This document shows, piece by piece, positions 56,001-59,364 of a stretch of 64,000 nt of DNA (positions are counted from its first letter, which is position 1; the number at the start of each line of letters is the position of its first letter). Origin of the DNA: Trachythela sp. YZ-2020 (taxonomy: Eukaryota; Cnidaria; Anthozoa; Malacalcyonacea; Clavulariidae); NCBI GenBank assembly GCA_016169945.1, contig JADLSH010000367.1:806001-870000 (forward strand), written 5' to 3'. The notes beneath the pieces are model-generated. The model did no database searches. It was not told where the DNA came from and saw only the letters and a list, made by a program, of their open reading frames with translations. Made by a program: the position numbers and the translations under genes.

Positions 56001-57251
56001 GCCCAAATCAGACATCAGTTTTGAGGTTTTAGTATTTGTTTGCCGTCTTTAAAGGATGAGAATAACGTACGTGTACGACTTGCAAATCTTTGAACAAATG
56101 GTCAAAGGTCAGAAAAATATGTTGAAAAGTCGTAAACAACGAGAATTTTATAATACTGCAAAGAGCTAAAATATTTTTTACCAAATCCAGGGGGGGTAAA
56201 ATTTGTAGCGGGCTCAAAATTGAGCCCGTCAGTGGTAATTACCATGGGCATTTGGGACCATATATGGCGTCAGCAAGGCAAATATCCGCCATGTTTTTTG
56301 CTTCACTTTTTTATGCCGAGCACTACCTCCAGTAATATAGTATAGCTCAGTGATAGCAACCGACCATCGTGAGTGCTTCCACTTGCAAGGATTTTTCCCT
56401 GCAGCAAGGAAATATTGGTCCTTGCAAGGAAAATGCAAGGAAATGAGTTTTACAAGGAAATGGCAAGGAAAAATACAAAAAGTAAAGGAAATTGCAAGGA
56501 TTTCTGTAACTTATACCAGTTACAAGTCTAAAACCACTTAAACCAGTAAAAATGAACCTATAAATAGTATAGGCCTAACAAAAGAGGTACAGAAGAATCT
56601 GAAAATGCCATTTCCGGCGATCTAGAGACTATAAATTTCAAAATTTGTCGTTCAGCGCCTTGTGCCATTCGACCCCTCCACCATTTAATATCAAGCACCG
56701 CTACGCCCCTGGATGAACATAAATTTCACGTTCTTATTACAAACCAAACCCTTCTAAGTTGGAAATGACTAGAATTGTGAGCGTACAATATTTTGTGATA
56801 CATTTGCCTCAAATTTGCCTGAATTTTCTTGATTTTTTCTACCGTTTGGGTGGCAGGGAAATTTTGTGGGGAAAAAGGAATTTTGGAGATTGTGACAGGA
56901 TTTTTGAACAGGCGGTTGTGGAAGCACTGCACCTGATGTCAGAATACTCACCAGATGTCTGTTGTGTTTAGAAATGGATTCCTTGGCATCAACATCCCAA
57001 ACTATAACAGACATATCTTCTGACGTACTCACACAACATCGTGAGTGTGTAGATGTTTTACAAAACTGTACAGACGTTACTCTATCTTTGTGACCACATA
57101 GTTGTCCAAAATATTTACAGCACTCAGGTCCTGTCAAATCCAACAAAAATATTGTATTCTTGCCGCCAAATGCAAATATACCGTCAAGACTGATGTCAGA
57201 AATGGCACTATTATACCAGTTGGGAGAAGCAAGTATCTGTCGGTCGTTCAT
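13203..57251 (-). CDS. GEMIN5: GEMIN5, gem-associated protein 5 (26 coding exons)
   Basis: Gemin5 recognises the Sm site and cap of snRNAs and delivers them to the SMN complex for Sm-ring assembly in the cytoplasm. It also binds ribosomes and mRNAs. Exons, first to last: 56952-57251, 47626-47680, 44665-44791, 43515-43648, 42501-42738, 41711-41855, 40938-41144, 40469-40554, 40293-40366, 39430-39563, 39045-39118, 38700-38806, 38369-38446, 26029-26159, 23345-23519, 22684-23007, 21764-21901, 21136-21231, 20638-20775, 20165-20312, 18834-18953, 18090-18174, 16976-17101, 15802-15961, 14759-14964, 13203-14024. All junctions are GT/AG and the phases agree, giving 4,428 nt or about 1,475 residues (human 1,508). 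Two WD40 propellers fill residues 1-688, a Lys-rich linker about 689-800, and a TPR-like region about 800-1080. The Met at 57251 fits the human N-terminus. Confidence 0.93.
14066..14485. mobile_element. 420-bp PIF/Harbinger-type MITE in GEMIN5 intron 25
   Basis: The TIRs GGCCCCGTTTACATGAGACC (14066) and the complement ending ...GTAAACGGGGCC (14485) span about 32 bp and are flanked by TAA on both sides, the TWA duplication of PIF/Harbinger. An internal second copy of CCCCGTTTACATGAGACCGG starts near 14163. The element lies 41 bp upstream of the exon 26 acceptor. Confidence 0.85.
14759..14964 (-). CDS. GEMIN5: GEMIN5 exon 25
   Basis: Residues 1134-1202. The reading 'SHWGSTTVDDSYSVCKILE' then 'TQNLSNKEDIGN' aligns in order with the human segment after the dimerisation domain. 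Acceptor TTTGCAG|CT, donor AAT|GTAAGT. Confidence 0.85.
15170..15801. other. Intron 24 sequence with a dispersed short repeat
   Basis: No gene is seen. A 24-bp block, TTTGAGGCAGCACTTTCCTT-like, at 15559-15587 recurs at 37687-37710 and 37953-37976. Confidence 0.4.
15802..15961 (-). CDS. GEMIN5: GEMIN5 exon 24
   Basis: Residues 1081-1133, reading 'PFLVLMVVHKTILASLLKSG' and then a proline-rich end ('NVPLNLPPLVLKLK'). The acceptor has a T-rich tract (TTTTCTTTTCAG) and the donor is AAAG|GTATAA. Similarity to human is weak here, but the phase joins both neighbours. Confidence 0.8.
16976..17101 (-). CDS. GEMIN5: GEMIN5 exon 23
   Basis: Residues 1039-1080. 'QSLILQCALMVTKKAKWNDA' matches the human helix pair '[20 protein letters not shown]' at the end of the TPR-like dimerisation module. 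Both ends are phase 0. Confidence 0.9.
17478..17904. mobile_element. 427-bp hAT-like MITE in intron 22
   Basis: CAGGGTTCGTGCT at the left end and AGCACGAACGCTG at the right form a short TIR with one mismatch, flanked by TTTAAA on both sides. The interior repeats AAGGAG/TTCAAGGAG units. CAGGG ends and a 6-8-bp duplication suit hAT, but the duplication is an ambiguous AT palindrome. Confidence 0.6.
18090..18174 (-). CDS. GEMIN5: GEMIN5 exon 22
   Basis: Residues 1010-1038, 'CYLACGLHDDAIRVLTRRGD', parallel to human '[20 protein letters not shown]' in the TPR-like region. Acceptor TTCTAG|T, donor CAG|GTACTT. Confidence 0.92.
18834..18953 (-). CDS. GEMIN5: GEMIN5 exon 21
   Basis: Residues 970-1009, 'REAIALAKVRLLPSDPLLLD' and 'LYSSWGRRLESEHTFEQASK', nearly colinear with human '[20 protein letters not shown]'. 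The junctions are in phase with exons 20 and 22. Confidence 0.93.
19081..19270 (-). repeat. Degenerate SINE relic
   Basis: An (AAACT)n run at about 19091-19130 is followed by GGAGGAAACAAGAGTACCCA and GAGAAAACCTAC. This is the same core as the SINE at 32970-33310, in the same orientation, but heavily eroded. The tRNA-like head cannot be traced. Confidence 0.5.
20165..20312 (-). CDS. GEMIN5: GEMIN5 exon 20
   Basis: Residues 921-969, 'VTEAFAEQLVSQGSFHRAAL' and 'YLACHKVYEAISMFKTAGMH', matching human helices around 'AVEAFAKQL' and 'HKVYEAVELLKS'. Donor CACAG|GTACGA, acceptor GTTTAG|CC. Confidence 0.93.
20638..20775 (-). CDS. GEMIN5: GEMIN5 exon 19
   Basis: Residues 875-920, 'YQLQLEIWKGNIGKALELAV' and 'ERKQLSDWLVAIS', matching human '[20 protein letters not shown]'. 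This is the first helical hairpin of the dimerisation module. Confidence 0.93.
21136..21231 (-). CDS. GEMIN5: GEMIN5 exon 18
   Basis: Residues 843-874, with 'VNLGFFANRKSAFDMLSEE' parallel to human 'FHLGLFTDRATLYRMID'. The donor is the less common GAAG|GTCAGA. Confidence 0.9.
21764..21901 (-). CDS. GEMIN5: GEMIN5 exon 17
   Basis: Residues 797-842. It has a run of six lysines and then 'GKSMFPLSASADNKTRSITS', like human '[20 protein letters not shown]'. It links the basic linker to the helical domain. Acceptor TTACAAG|GA, donor ACAG|GTTGGT. Confidence 0.9.
21970..22500. repeat. Intron 16 repeats
   Basis: CCTCCTGTAACACCC (about 22036-22050) and GGGTGTTACACGAGG (about 22326-22340) are inverted relative to each other. 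ACGTCATTACCGTTGCTATG is part of a separate imperfect palindrome near 22192. These are probably edges of MITEs that I could not delimit. Confidence 0.35.
22684..23007 (-). CDS. GEMIN5: GEMIN5 exon 16 (linker)
   Basis: Residues 689-796. It opens 'KKPAKSKNKKKKNYK', equivalent to the Lys-rich segment after the human WD40 domain. A Glu/Lys-rich, probably disordered or coiled stretch follows. Sequence conservation is low and the assignment rests on position, composition and phase. Confidence 0.85.
23345..23519 (-). CDS. GEMIN5: GEMIN5 exon 15, last WD40 blade
   Basis: Residues 631-688. 'RGEPLVNYRGHSGRVITVAW' and 'DVLFSGSDDFTVRSWRIS' match human 'EEPLCNFRGHRGRLLCVAW' and 'IYSGADDFCVHKW'. This closes the second propeller. 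Confidence 0.95.
23520..25117. other. Intron 14, left part: no gene seen
   Basis: AT-rich sequence with ACGTTTCGA-type repeats at about 24525-24610, probably a relic of the hairpin family seen at 26270-26472. A single mariner-like end (TTTGGCACACCCTGTA) lies at about 25117-25132, with no partner found. Confidence 0.4.
25138..25960 (+). mobile_element. LINE fragment, reverse transcriptase C-terminus
   Basis: A frame of about 180 residues contains 'TTEWVRRNHMELNGKKTKEI', 'KACKRLYFLRVLKRSG' and 'CDKVETVQKRALRIICQ'. These are hallmark blocks of jockey/CR1-like LINEs. The product continues out of frame ('LPSRSDHQYNLRND'), showing decay. It lies antisense to GEMIN5 in intron 14. A 23-bp tandem repeat sits in its 3' end. 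Confidence 0.85.
25832..25917. repeat. 23-bp tandem repeat, about 3.7 copies
   Basis: The unit GACTGAACGTTTTAGAAATATAA is repeated almost exactly in the 3' part of the LINE fragment. The first unit fits the LINE reading 'KTERFRNI', so the array grew from coding sequence. Confidence 0.9.
26029..26159 (-). CDS. GEMIN5: GEMIN5 exon 14, WD40 blade
   Basis: Residues 587-630. 'WLTGHNGRVTNVVWSPHSSS' and 'KLASSSYDGTVQ' match human '[20 protein letters not shown]' and 'RLVSASYDGTAQ'. The exon is separated from exon 13 by a 12.2-kb intron. Confidence 0.95.
26270..26472. repeat. Hairpin element, about 90-bp arms
   Basis: 26270-26360 and 26380-26472 are near-perfect inverted repeats around a 19-nt loop, with the core AACTTCGACGTTTCGAGCGA. 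The outer part contains GTGTAAAACTACCTGAAAAA. A diverged member lies at 45198-45314. Confidence 0.9.
26473..27694. other. Intron 13, right-hand portion downstream of the GPCR relic
   Basis: AT-rich sequence with no gene. GGCTGGCCGGCCCTGC near 26517 recalls the GGCCGGCC ends of the long-TIR family, but no second end was found. Confidence 0.3.
27695..28529 (-). pseudogene. Class A (rhodopsin-like) GPCR pseudogene
   Basis: Starting at Met 28529 the frame reads TM1 ('VVNCLLVFSTILLNAI'). A 1-nt frameshift near 28466 precedes 'AVVTIRKSPQLKSKI' and TM2. TM3 ends in 'SLSAMTMERYIGVLHPY', an ERY form of the DRY motif. TM4 and TM5 follow, the latter with 'FVRGLLSSFFLFAGFSYT'. An in-frame TAA at 27953-27955 interrupts intracellular loop 3 ('LPNSNAS*ANQNLRN'). 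TM6 reads 'CFLVVVCFAFFLLPHIL', and TM7 has lost about six codons ('NLSIN' joined to 'WTKSLL'). The single-exon layout and wording resemble expanded cnidarian amine-receptor-like GPCRs. It lies in the sense orientation in GEMIN5 intron 13. The ligand is unknown. Confidence 0.85.
29181..29255 (-). ncRNA. tRNA-like sequence, unit 1
   Basis: On the minus strand, GTAGCTCAGTTGGTTAGAGC gives an A box and D arm, and GCAGGTTCAATTCCTGC gives a perfect T arm with a B box. The anticodon arm (CTGCA...CGCAG) has an A-C mismatch and no T33, so it is unlikely to be a working tRNA. It would still serve as a Pol III promoter for a SINE. Confidence 0.7.
29453..29527 (-). ncRNA. tRNA-like sequence, unit 2
   Basis: Same A and B boxes as unit 1, but the T stem is weakened (GCAGGTTCAATTCGTGC) and the anticodon arm differs (AACGGAAT). 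This is a more decayed copy. Confidence 0.65.
30655..30937. repeat. G-rich MITE-like repeat
   Basis: AGGCGGAT (30655) and ATCCGCCT (30937) are inverted, with partial pairing continuing into TCTATGAC-type flanks. Inside are TTTAGGGGGGGTGCC units repeated twice and a duplicated TTAGTTCAAAATC motif. No coding sequence. Confidence 0.5.
31053..31288 (-). repeat. Putative 3' LTR of the minus-strand BEL element
   Basis: On the minus strand the purine tract GGGGGAG is followed at 31288 by TGTTTCAATG, and the stretch ends ...GGTTCTAACA at 31053. That gives TGTT...AACA ends and 236 bp. It does not match the 5' LTR candidate at 36513-36780. Confidence 0.5.
31394..31774 (-). pseudogene. BEL/Pao pol C-terminal DUF5641 segment
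   Basis: The frame reads 'MWNRWSREYVRSLREQHRQT', 'HPKVGEVVIVQDENQPRNSW' and 'RAVQHLYPLEL', the typical tail after the BEL integrase. It ends with an Ala/Arg-rich stretch. Upstream, the frame is separated from the integrase by a break near 31775-31800. Confidence 0.88.
31777..32399 (-). pseudogene. BEL/Pao integrase core
   Basis: The catalytic Asp residues are in 'LGVDFAGPVKY' and 'VYSDNGTTFKAAAKW', and the Glu is in 'APWWGGQFERLIGLFKRACY'. 'ALNNRPLTYI' closes the core. The rve fold is complete and all three acidic residues are kept, but a frameshift near 31923 moves the downstream part into another frame. Confidence 0.9.
32393..32960 (-). pseudogene. BEL/Pao integrase H2C2 zinc finger and upstream linker
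   Basis: 'VLRIGAWIQRFIDNCRNKLG' marks the RNase H/integrase linker. 'LVHQAHISTLHGGVGMRMAK' supplies the two His residues, and the Cys pair lies just downstream, past a frameshift near 32510. The segment begins where the SINE ends. Confidence 0.8.
32970..33310 (-). mobile_element. tRNA-derived SINE inserted in BEL RNase H
   Basis: On the minus strand it starts near GGGGGCTTCGGTGGCGCC. A B-box-like GAGTTCGATTCTC follows, then a core with GGGTTTTCTCCGGGCACTCC and GGTTTCCTCCCAC, and the tail is (ATGT)n at 32970-32990. The core looks like the conserved central domain described for some animal SINEs (V-type); this comes from recall and was not checked. Relics of the same core lie at about 19195-19245 and 42855-42905. 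Confidence 0.8.
33321..33851 (-). pseudogene. BEL/Pao RNase H segment
   Basis: The frame reads 'ELHSFGDASSQVVSATVYAV', 'VAKSRIA'-type and 'IPRSELVAGHMAVNLA' blocks, 'IHCWLDSTVALYWIKG' and 'SQNPADLGSRGG'. This is the full RNase H pattern, with acidic residues at 'GDAS', 'SEL', 'LDS' and 'NPAD'. It is cut at its 3' side by the SINE. Confidence 0.9.
33811..34620 (-). pseudogene. BEL/Pao reverse transcriptase
   Basis: 'KAFLQIRIKQEERDSLRFHW' is motif A, 'FTRALFGLTSSPFLLAGVL' motif B and 'DDLYVDDLMTGG' the YVDD catalytic motif C. 'VYDPLGLVSPTMFTATFLYW' is the connection. The beginning of the domain lies in broken frames up to about 34830. Confidence 0.92.
34622..35110 (-). pseudogene. BEL/Pao protease region (DUF1758-like), active site lost
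   Basis: Two frames read 'ASAKLIEVLRKKPKQVKTRR' and 'MEIELSKVHKPQLMMINNPN', then 'IPVHVVLGASEYAAVKT'. These are the familiar flanks of the BEL aspartic protease. The 'DTGA' type active-site motif expected between 'IDGIKTH' (near 35125) and 'ASAKLIEVL' cannot be found; about ten codons appear deleted. Confidence 0.75.
35112..36431 (-). pseudogene. BEL/Pao gag
   Basis: It starts 'MAETNLKTRITQLKMAIEKS' at 36431, with a Lys/Glu-rich coiled coil to about 36159. A stop-ridden DUF1759-like middle follows, then a zinc-knuckle region at 35112-35657. There 'CVYCDHHNHRSSKC' and 'CKNCGTRHHTSIC' are intact, while the middle knuckle has Gly for its second Cys ('CFNGTEPAHRAAEC'). It supplies the capsid-like and nucleocapsid functions of the element. 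Confidence 0.85.
36513..36780 (-). repeat. Putative 5' LTR of the minus-strand BEL element
   Basis: On the minus strand it begins TGTACCCAAACG at 36780 and ends GAATTTCCAACA at 36513, 2 nt before TGGCACCCCCGATGGG. It has a TATATTTATATATAAA box and a C-rich/G-rich palindromic core. The sequence differs from the 3' LTR candidate. Confidence 0.45.
36985..37115. mobile_element. 131-bp hairpin MITE
   Basis: AAGGCGATGTTCCACGGGAC at 36985 and its near reverse complement ending at 37115 share about 40 bp, including GGGACAACTTTTAGC. The middle is about 50 bp. No clear target duplication. Confidence 0.8.
37116..38368. other. Intron 13, left-most part: no gene seen
   Basis: AT-rich. Two copies of TTTGAGGCAGCACTTCCCTT lie at 37687 and 37953, 266 bp apart, with a third relative at 15559. 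Confidence 0.4.
38369..38446 (-). CDS. GEMIN5: GEMIN5 exon 13
   Basis: Residues 561-586, 'TFLASGSNGSEVHVHDLKHI', matching human '[20 protein letters not shown]' in the second propeller. Donor GAGG|GTAAGT. Confidence 0.95.
38530..38640. other. B-box-containing repeat fragment in intron 12
   Basis: ACGGATTCAATCCCCACGTG resembles a tRNA T arm with a B box, but no D arm or A box precedes it. It may be a SINE relic. Confidence 0.25.
38700..38806 (-). CDS. GEMIN5: GEMIN5 exon 12
   Basis: Residues 525-560, 'SIKFYRFPDLKLLSTVNIHN' and 'KSITCLAW', matching human '[20 protein letters not shown]'. Phases 2 and 1 join the neighbours. Confidence 0.95.
39045..39118 (-). CDS. GEMIN5: GEMIN5 exon 11
   Basis: Residues 501-524, 'EVSCKPDRSLMAVGNEDG', matching human 'EISWKADGKIMALGNEDG'. 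Donor GACGG|GTGGGT. Confidence 0.95.
39430..39563 (-). CDS. GEMIN5: GEMIN5 exon 10
   Basis: Residues 456-500, '[20 protein letters not shown]' and 'EAKNVDQLIKTTNDIK', matching human '[20 protein letters not shown]' and its helix insert. Phase 1 to 0. Confidence 0.95.
40293..40366 (-). CDS. GEMIN5: GEMIN5 exon 9
   Basis: Residues 431-455, 'SRTYHKKSVYSLSWGPPSGS', matching human '[20 protein letters not shown]'. Confidence 0.95.
40469..40554 (-). CDS. GEMIN5: GEMIN5 exon 8
   Basis: Residues 403-430, 'LWHPIKEGLLAFGTEEGKVG', matching human '[20 protein letters not shown]'. Confidence 0.96.
40938..41144 (-). CDS. GEMIN5: GEMIN5 exon 7
   Basis: Residues 334-402. 'LPSSGGFVYSLDVSVLDPSR' and 'LAVGVGDNMIRIWETN' match human '[20 protein letters not shown]' and 'LAIGVGDGMIRVWNT'. 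This spans the change from the first to the second propeller. Confidence 0.96.
41711..41855 (-). CDS. GEMIN5: GEMIN5 exon 6
   Basis: Residues 285-333. 'DILAWNLSKNSKQKWQLFSE' and 'HSRIVFNICHYAANDVMVSV' match human '[20 protein letters not shown]' and 'HSRIVFNLC'. Donor GACAG|GTAAGT. Confidence 0.95.
42501..42738 (-). CDS. GEMIN5: GEMIN5 exon 5
   Basis: Residues 206-284. 'ILASGSRDKTIRLWDLSIGQ' and 'KSRLWNTLCWPHTDPSCLIS' match human '[20 protein letters not shown]' and '[20 protein letters not shown]'. The acidic insert of the human protein between these blades is mostly absent. Confidence 0.95.
42855..42905 (-). repeat. SINE core relic
   Basis: TTGTGCGAGGAAACCGGAGT with CCTGTCAAC upstream is the same core as the SINE at 32970-33310. 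Only about 50 bp are recognisable. Confidence 0.5.
42950..42990. repeat. 16-bp tandem repeat, about 2.5 copies
   Basis: AGGCGTTTAACTTAAA is repeated directly and followed by AGGTGTTTA. It starts just after GGGCCGGTTGTACGAA, a MITE-like end without a visible partner. Confidence 0.6.
43515..43648 (-). CDS. GEMIN5: GEMIN5 exon 4
   Basis: Residues 161-205. 'IVNVLKGHNDEVQSLVWSPV' matches human '[20 protein letters not shown]'. Acceptor TTTCAG|T, donor GCAG|GTAGGT. Confidence 0.95.
44665..44791 (-). CDS. GEMIN5: GEMIN5 exon 3
   Basis: Residues 119-160. 'DERGHLLSWNHQQ', then 'LTGQINCISCSPDEEGVVVV', matches human 'DEKGVVFCYWFNR' and '[20 protein letters not shown]'. Donor GG|GTAGGT. Confidence 0.93.
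45198..45314. repeat. Hairpin element, diverged member of the 26270-26472 family
   Basis: CAGCTACCTGAAAAATATAG at the left and its imperfect complement at the right (TATTTCTCAGATAGTTAC) enclose TTCGACATTTTGAGCGAA and TTTCGCTCGAAACATTGAA. Loss of pairing in the middle shows age. Confidence 0.75.
45320..47290. other. Intron 2, no supported gene
   Basis: A frame at 45464-45727 (plus) lacks recognisable similarity and splice support. A 21-bp perfect hairpin lies at 45921-46008, and a CpG-rich patch with several CGCG motifs lies at 46035-46085. TAATAATAATAA occurs near 46974. Confidence 0.4.
45921..46008. repeat. Perfect 21-bp stem, 46-nt loop
   Basis: The stem starts AGATTCATGTCTCGCTG at 45921-45941 and is exactly complemented at 45988-46008. 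The source is not identified. Confidence 0.85.
47292..47490. repeat. 19-bp minisatellite, about 10 copies
   Basis: GATTAGTACCAGAGGACAG is repeated head to tail with almost no variation; the last unit has GTATCAG. It lies in intron 2 of GEMIN5, 136 bp downstream of the exon 2 donor. The near identity suggests recent expansion. Confidence 0.97.
47626..47680 (-). CDS. GEMIN5: GEMIN5 exon 2 (55 nt)
   Basis: Residues 101-118, 'AQITAASWSQASHNWIYSG', matching human 'HTISTLHWSPRVKDLIVSG'. Acceptor TTATAG|GCA, donor TTCAG|GTAAGA. It is short, but both phases and the WD40 pattern agree. Confidence 0.9.
47700..49279. other. Intron 1, distal part: no gene seen
   Basis: AT-rich. A block with GATACAAAAATGTAAACAAA at about 48737 recurs at about 53451, a short dispersed repeat. 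Confidence 0.35.
49280..50429. mobile_element. 1.15-kb Harbinger-like MITE
   Basis: GGGAGCATTCATTTTTTAGA at the left and its exact complement at the right extend to a TIR of about 45 bp including GAAGGGGGGGAGGGCT. The flanks are CAA and TAA, a near TWA duplication. The ends resemble the MITE at 6773 (GGGACCGTTCATTATTGAGG). The interior has no recognisable protein. Confidence 0.8.
50450..50585. repeat. Dispersed repeat, member A
   Basis: CACGATGGTCGGTTGCTATG and TTGCTCCCGG are, in reverse complement, shared with 52320-52350 and partly with 56345-56370. Confidence 0.5.
52320..52485. repeat. Dispersed repeat, member B
   Basis: Includes CAACCACTGAGC, AACATGGCGGATTTTGGC and GACGCCATATATGGTCCCAA. 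The stretch is found inverted at 56228-56368 at roughly 85 percent identity. Confidence 0.75.
52490..56220. other. Intron 1, middle part: no supported gene
   Basis: Mostly AT-rich with short G- and C-rich runs. GACGTAGCCAGGTTTTCC near 54925 and GGCTACGTCCCTGCC near 54731 look like edges of eroded MITEs, and GGGGGGCC-rich patches lie at 54950-54975 and 55262-55320. Confidence 0.35.
56228..56368. repeat. Dispersed repeat, member C (inverted to B)
   Basis: The reverse complement of 52340-52485 with a few indels; it shares TTTGGGACCATATATGGCGT. GCAAGGAAA-type units follow at 56390-56500. Confidence 0.75.
56952..57251 (-). CDS. GEMIN5: GEMIN5 exon 1
   Basis: Residues 1-100. The Met at 57251 gives 'MNDRQILASPNWY', so the 'SPNWY' that in human carries the RNA-contacting Trp14-Tyr15 pair is kept as Trp12-Tyr13. 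'LCGHKDRVTSVQF' and 'CVSTSEDMSVIVWDVDAKES' are the first WD40 blade. The exon ends HL|GTGAGT. A TTG-initiated extension to 57266 is possible on paper only. Confidence 0.95.
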
Positions 57252-58544
57252 GGCATCATTTGCCAATATATTTTGCTAATATAACTTCTTGTTTTATGAA
57301 AAGTGAACTGAAAATATCTACAAGTTTCGTTTTATCCACGTGCGAAATTTTGGACAAGTGAGCCTGCGAGCACCAACACAGATTACGTGAGACTTCATCT
57401 TGCGTAGTTGAGGCGATATGGTAATTTTTTGCTTTTCACAATTTGTAGTAATCAACACTCGTGTGTATTTACTTATGAGAAGGAAAGGGAGGGCGAGTTA
57501 AGGGAGGGTGGCTCCTTAAATTTCTTCCTTTGAAAAGGGGGGCTTATTAGAGAGGAGAGCTTATTTCAGGCTGACTTGTATCAATATCTACTATTTCTTA
57601 CATCTACACCATAGCCAACAGAAAGTACATCAATTTTGTCCATCAAGTTATTTTGGCAAAAACAGTAACATCCTCATGTTTCGCGCAAGGACTTTTGCTC
57701 ACTAATCGCAACTCGAATTTTTGGTTGGTATGTTGGAAGCAATGGTTTGTGACGTCACGAAATAATATAGCCTTCGAAATGCATGATCAGCGCTAACTGC
57801 GCCGTGTTCGCAAGGGTTCGCGTGTTGCGCAGTTGGATTGCACAATTTGCACCAAATATAAGAAACTGGTGCTAATTTGCAAGCGCTAAACTAATCGCGC
57901 ACTGCACGCTTTTTTAAAATTAGATGTTTTCACGCAACAAATAATCAGCAAACATCAACCGCGCGTCGTTACACTGGTTTATTCGATAAAGACCAGAACT
58001 GGTTTATCTTTGATCATGATATAAAATTGGATTTATTAATCGGCATGGAAATTCACGTTAGCCTGCTGCATTTTTTACTGCGTTTCGAGTAAATCAATAA
58101 GCCCCTTCTCTGATACGCCCCCTCTCTCATCAATAAGCCCCAACCCCTCAAACATGGTTGAAATAAACAAGCTCCGGGGTGTTAATAAAGGATTTACGGT
58201 ACTGTTTGGAGTAGCGCGGCGTCATGTTGTTAGGTCACTGTTGCTTCCATTAGTAGTAACAAAAACAGACTAGACTGTATTTGTTGCTTCGATTCTTGTG
58301 GAAGTAAGCGGATACCCTCCGCAAGGGCTAACTCTAGCTGCCAACATTATGCCTTTTTGCAGCAAACCCTTGAACTCTAGCTGGTTTAAGTGTCCAGCGT
58401 CAATTAAGGGCAACTGGGTGCTTATAACTTTATCCTCTATCCGCGGTTACTAAGTAATATTCTAACTAAAGTCTAACTAATATTCTAACTAGGACAGTAC
58501 TCAGTTATATATATGGATATAGTGTGTAAAAACATAATAATAGT
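57252..58544. promoter_or_regulatory. Region upstream of GEMIN5
   Basis: This should hold the GEMIN5 5' UTR and promoter. A CRE palindrome, TGACGTCA, lies at 57750-57757, about 500 bp upstream of the start codon. Repeat-like AATAAGCCCC motifs occur at about 58098-58150, and GGGGGGCTTATT at 57537. No TATA box is convincing. Confidence 0.3.
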
Positions 58545-58879
58545 TCAAAACATTGCTGAGTAATAAAAGATCGCTAATATAAGAATGTGAAACTCATGAC
58601 GTTGGGTAGATCCTTTATTACATCGGGGCTCTTGACAACACGATATGGTACAAGTAACAAAATTCTGGTTTTTCTTCAGATTATCTTCACACGTCTTGGT
58701 TGTATTTTTACAATCACGATCTCCTCCACATCCCTTTCCAAACACTTGAGTGTTGTTTCTGTAGGAGTAGTGGTAACTTATGCAGTTGGATTTATCCTCA
58801 TCACATATCTTCACAGTTTTGTTGCAAAATTGTCCCTCAATGTCTGTTCTATACTGGCACATGTAACAGGTTAGACGAC
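58545..58879 (-). CDS. Ly6/uPAR-domain GPI-anchored protein, last exon
   Basis: After acceptor TTTTTCTACCAG|GT the exon encodes 110 residues in phase 1. It opens 'LTCYMCQY' (CxxC start of the three-finger fold) and carries regularly spaced cysteines ('CDEDKSNC', 'GKGCGGDRDC'). It ends the domain with 'CTISCCQEPRCNKG', the CCxxxxCN hallmark. A hydrophobic tail ('FHILILAIFYYSAMF') fits GPI-anchor replacement at the plasma membrane. The signal-peptide exon was not found to the right, so the gene is partial here. These proteins are surface ligands or receptor modulators; the partner is unknown. Fairly sure of the fold, not of the ortholog. Confidence 0.85.
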
Positions 58880-59003
58880 CTGGTAGAAAAAGAAGAGACT
58901 GGTTTGAGAAGAAAAAGTTGGTCTTCTGTGTAAAGCAGTTTCCGCACGGCGGTTGACTCGCTTTAACTTAGAAAATGTATTCCCTTACGTGCACCTTTCT
59001 ATA

Positions 59004-59364
59004 CAGGGTGTATATAAAAAAGGTAATCCAACTTTGACTGGTTGCTGTGCGTCAAATACTGGGTTAAATGGTTTAATTTTTACATAGAACGAAAGAACAA
59101 CTCTTGAGCTCAAATGGGCCTTTTGGATATTAAATTTGCTTCGATTTGCGCGAGTTAATTCCCATCGGTGGAAGAATGCAATTTCGACCAACAATTTTAA
59201 CAAGACGAGTACTCGGTCAATTTTGTCCGTACTGAAACATGAACAGCATCATTGGAAAGCTAAAGAGTTGTTCGTTCGTTCTATGTAACAATTAAATCAT
59301 TTAACCCAGTATTTGACGCACAGCAACCAGTTAAAGTTGGATTACCTTTTTTTTATACACCCTG
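59004..59364. mobile_element. 361-bp mariner-type MITE
   Basis: The TIRs of about 85 bp start CAGGGTGTATA and contain GGTAATCCAACTTTGACTGG and GTTGCTGTGCGTCAAATACT in both arms. TA flanks both ends, as in Tc1/mariner. No transposase. Confidence 0.9.

Noticed and set aside
57252..57266. N-terminal extension of GEMIN5 from TTG at 57266
   Set aside because: There is no ATG; the Met at 57251 gives a start that fits the human protein.
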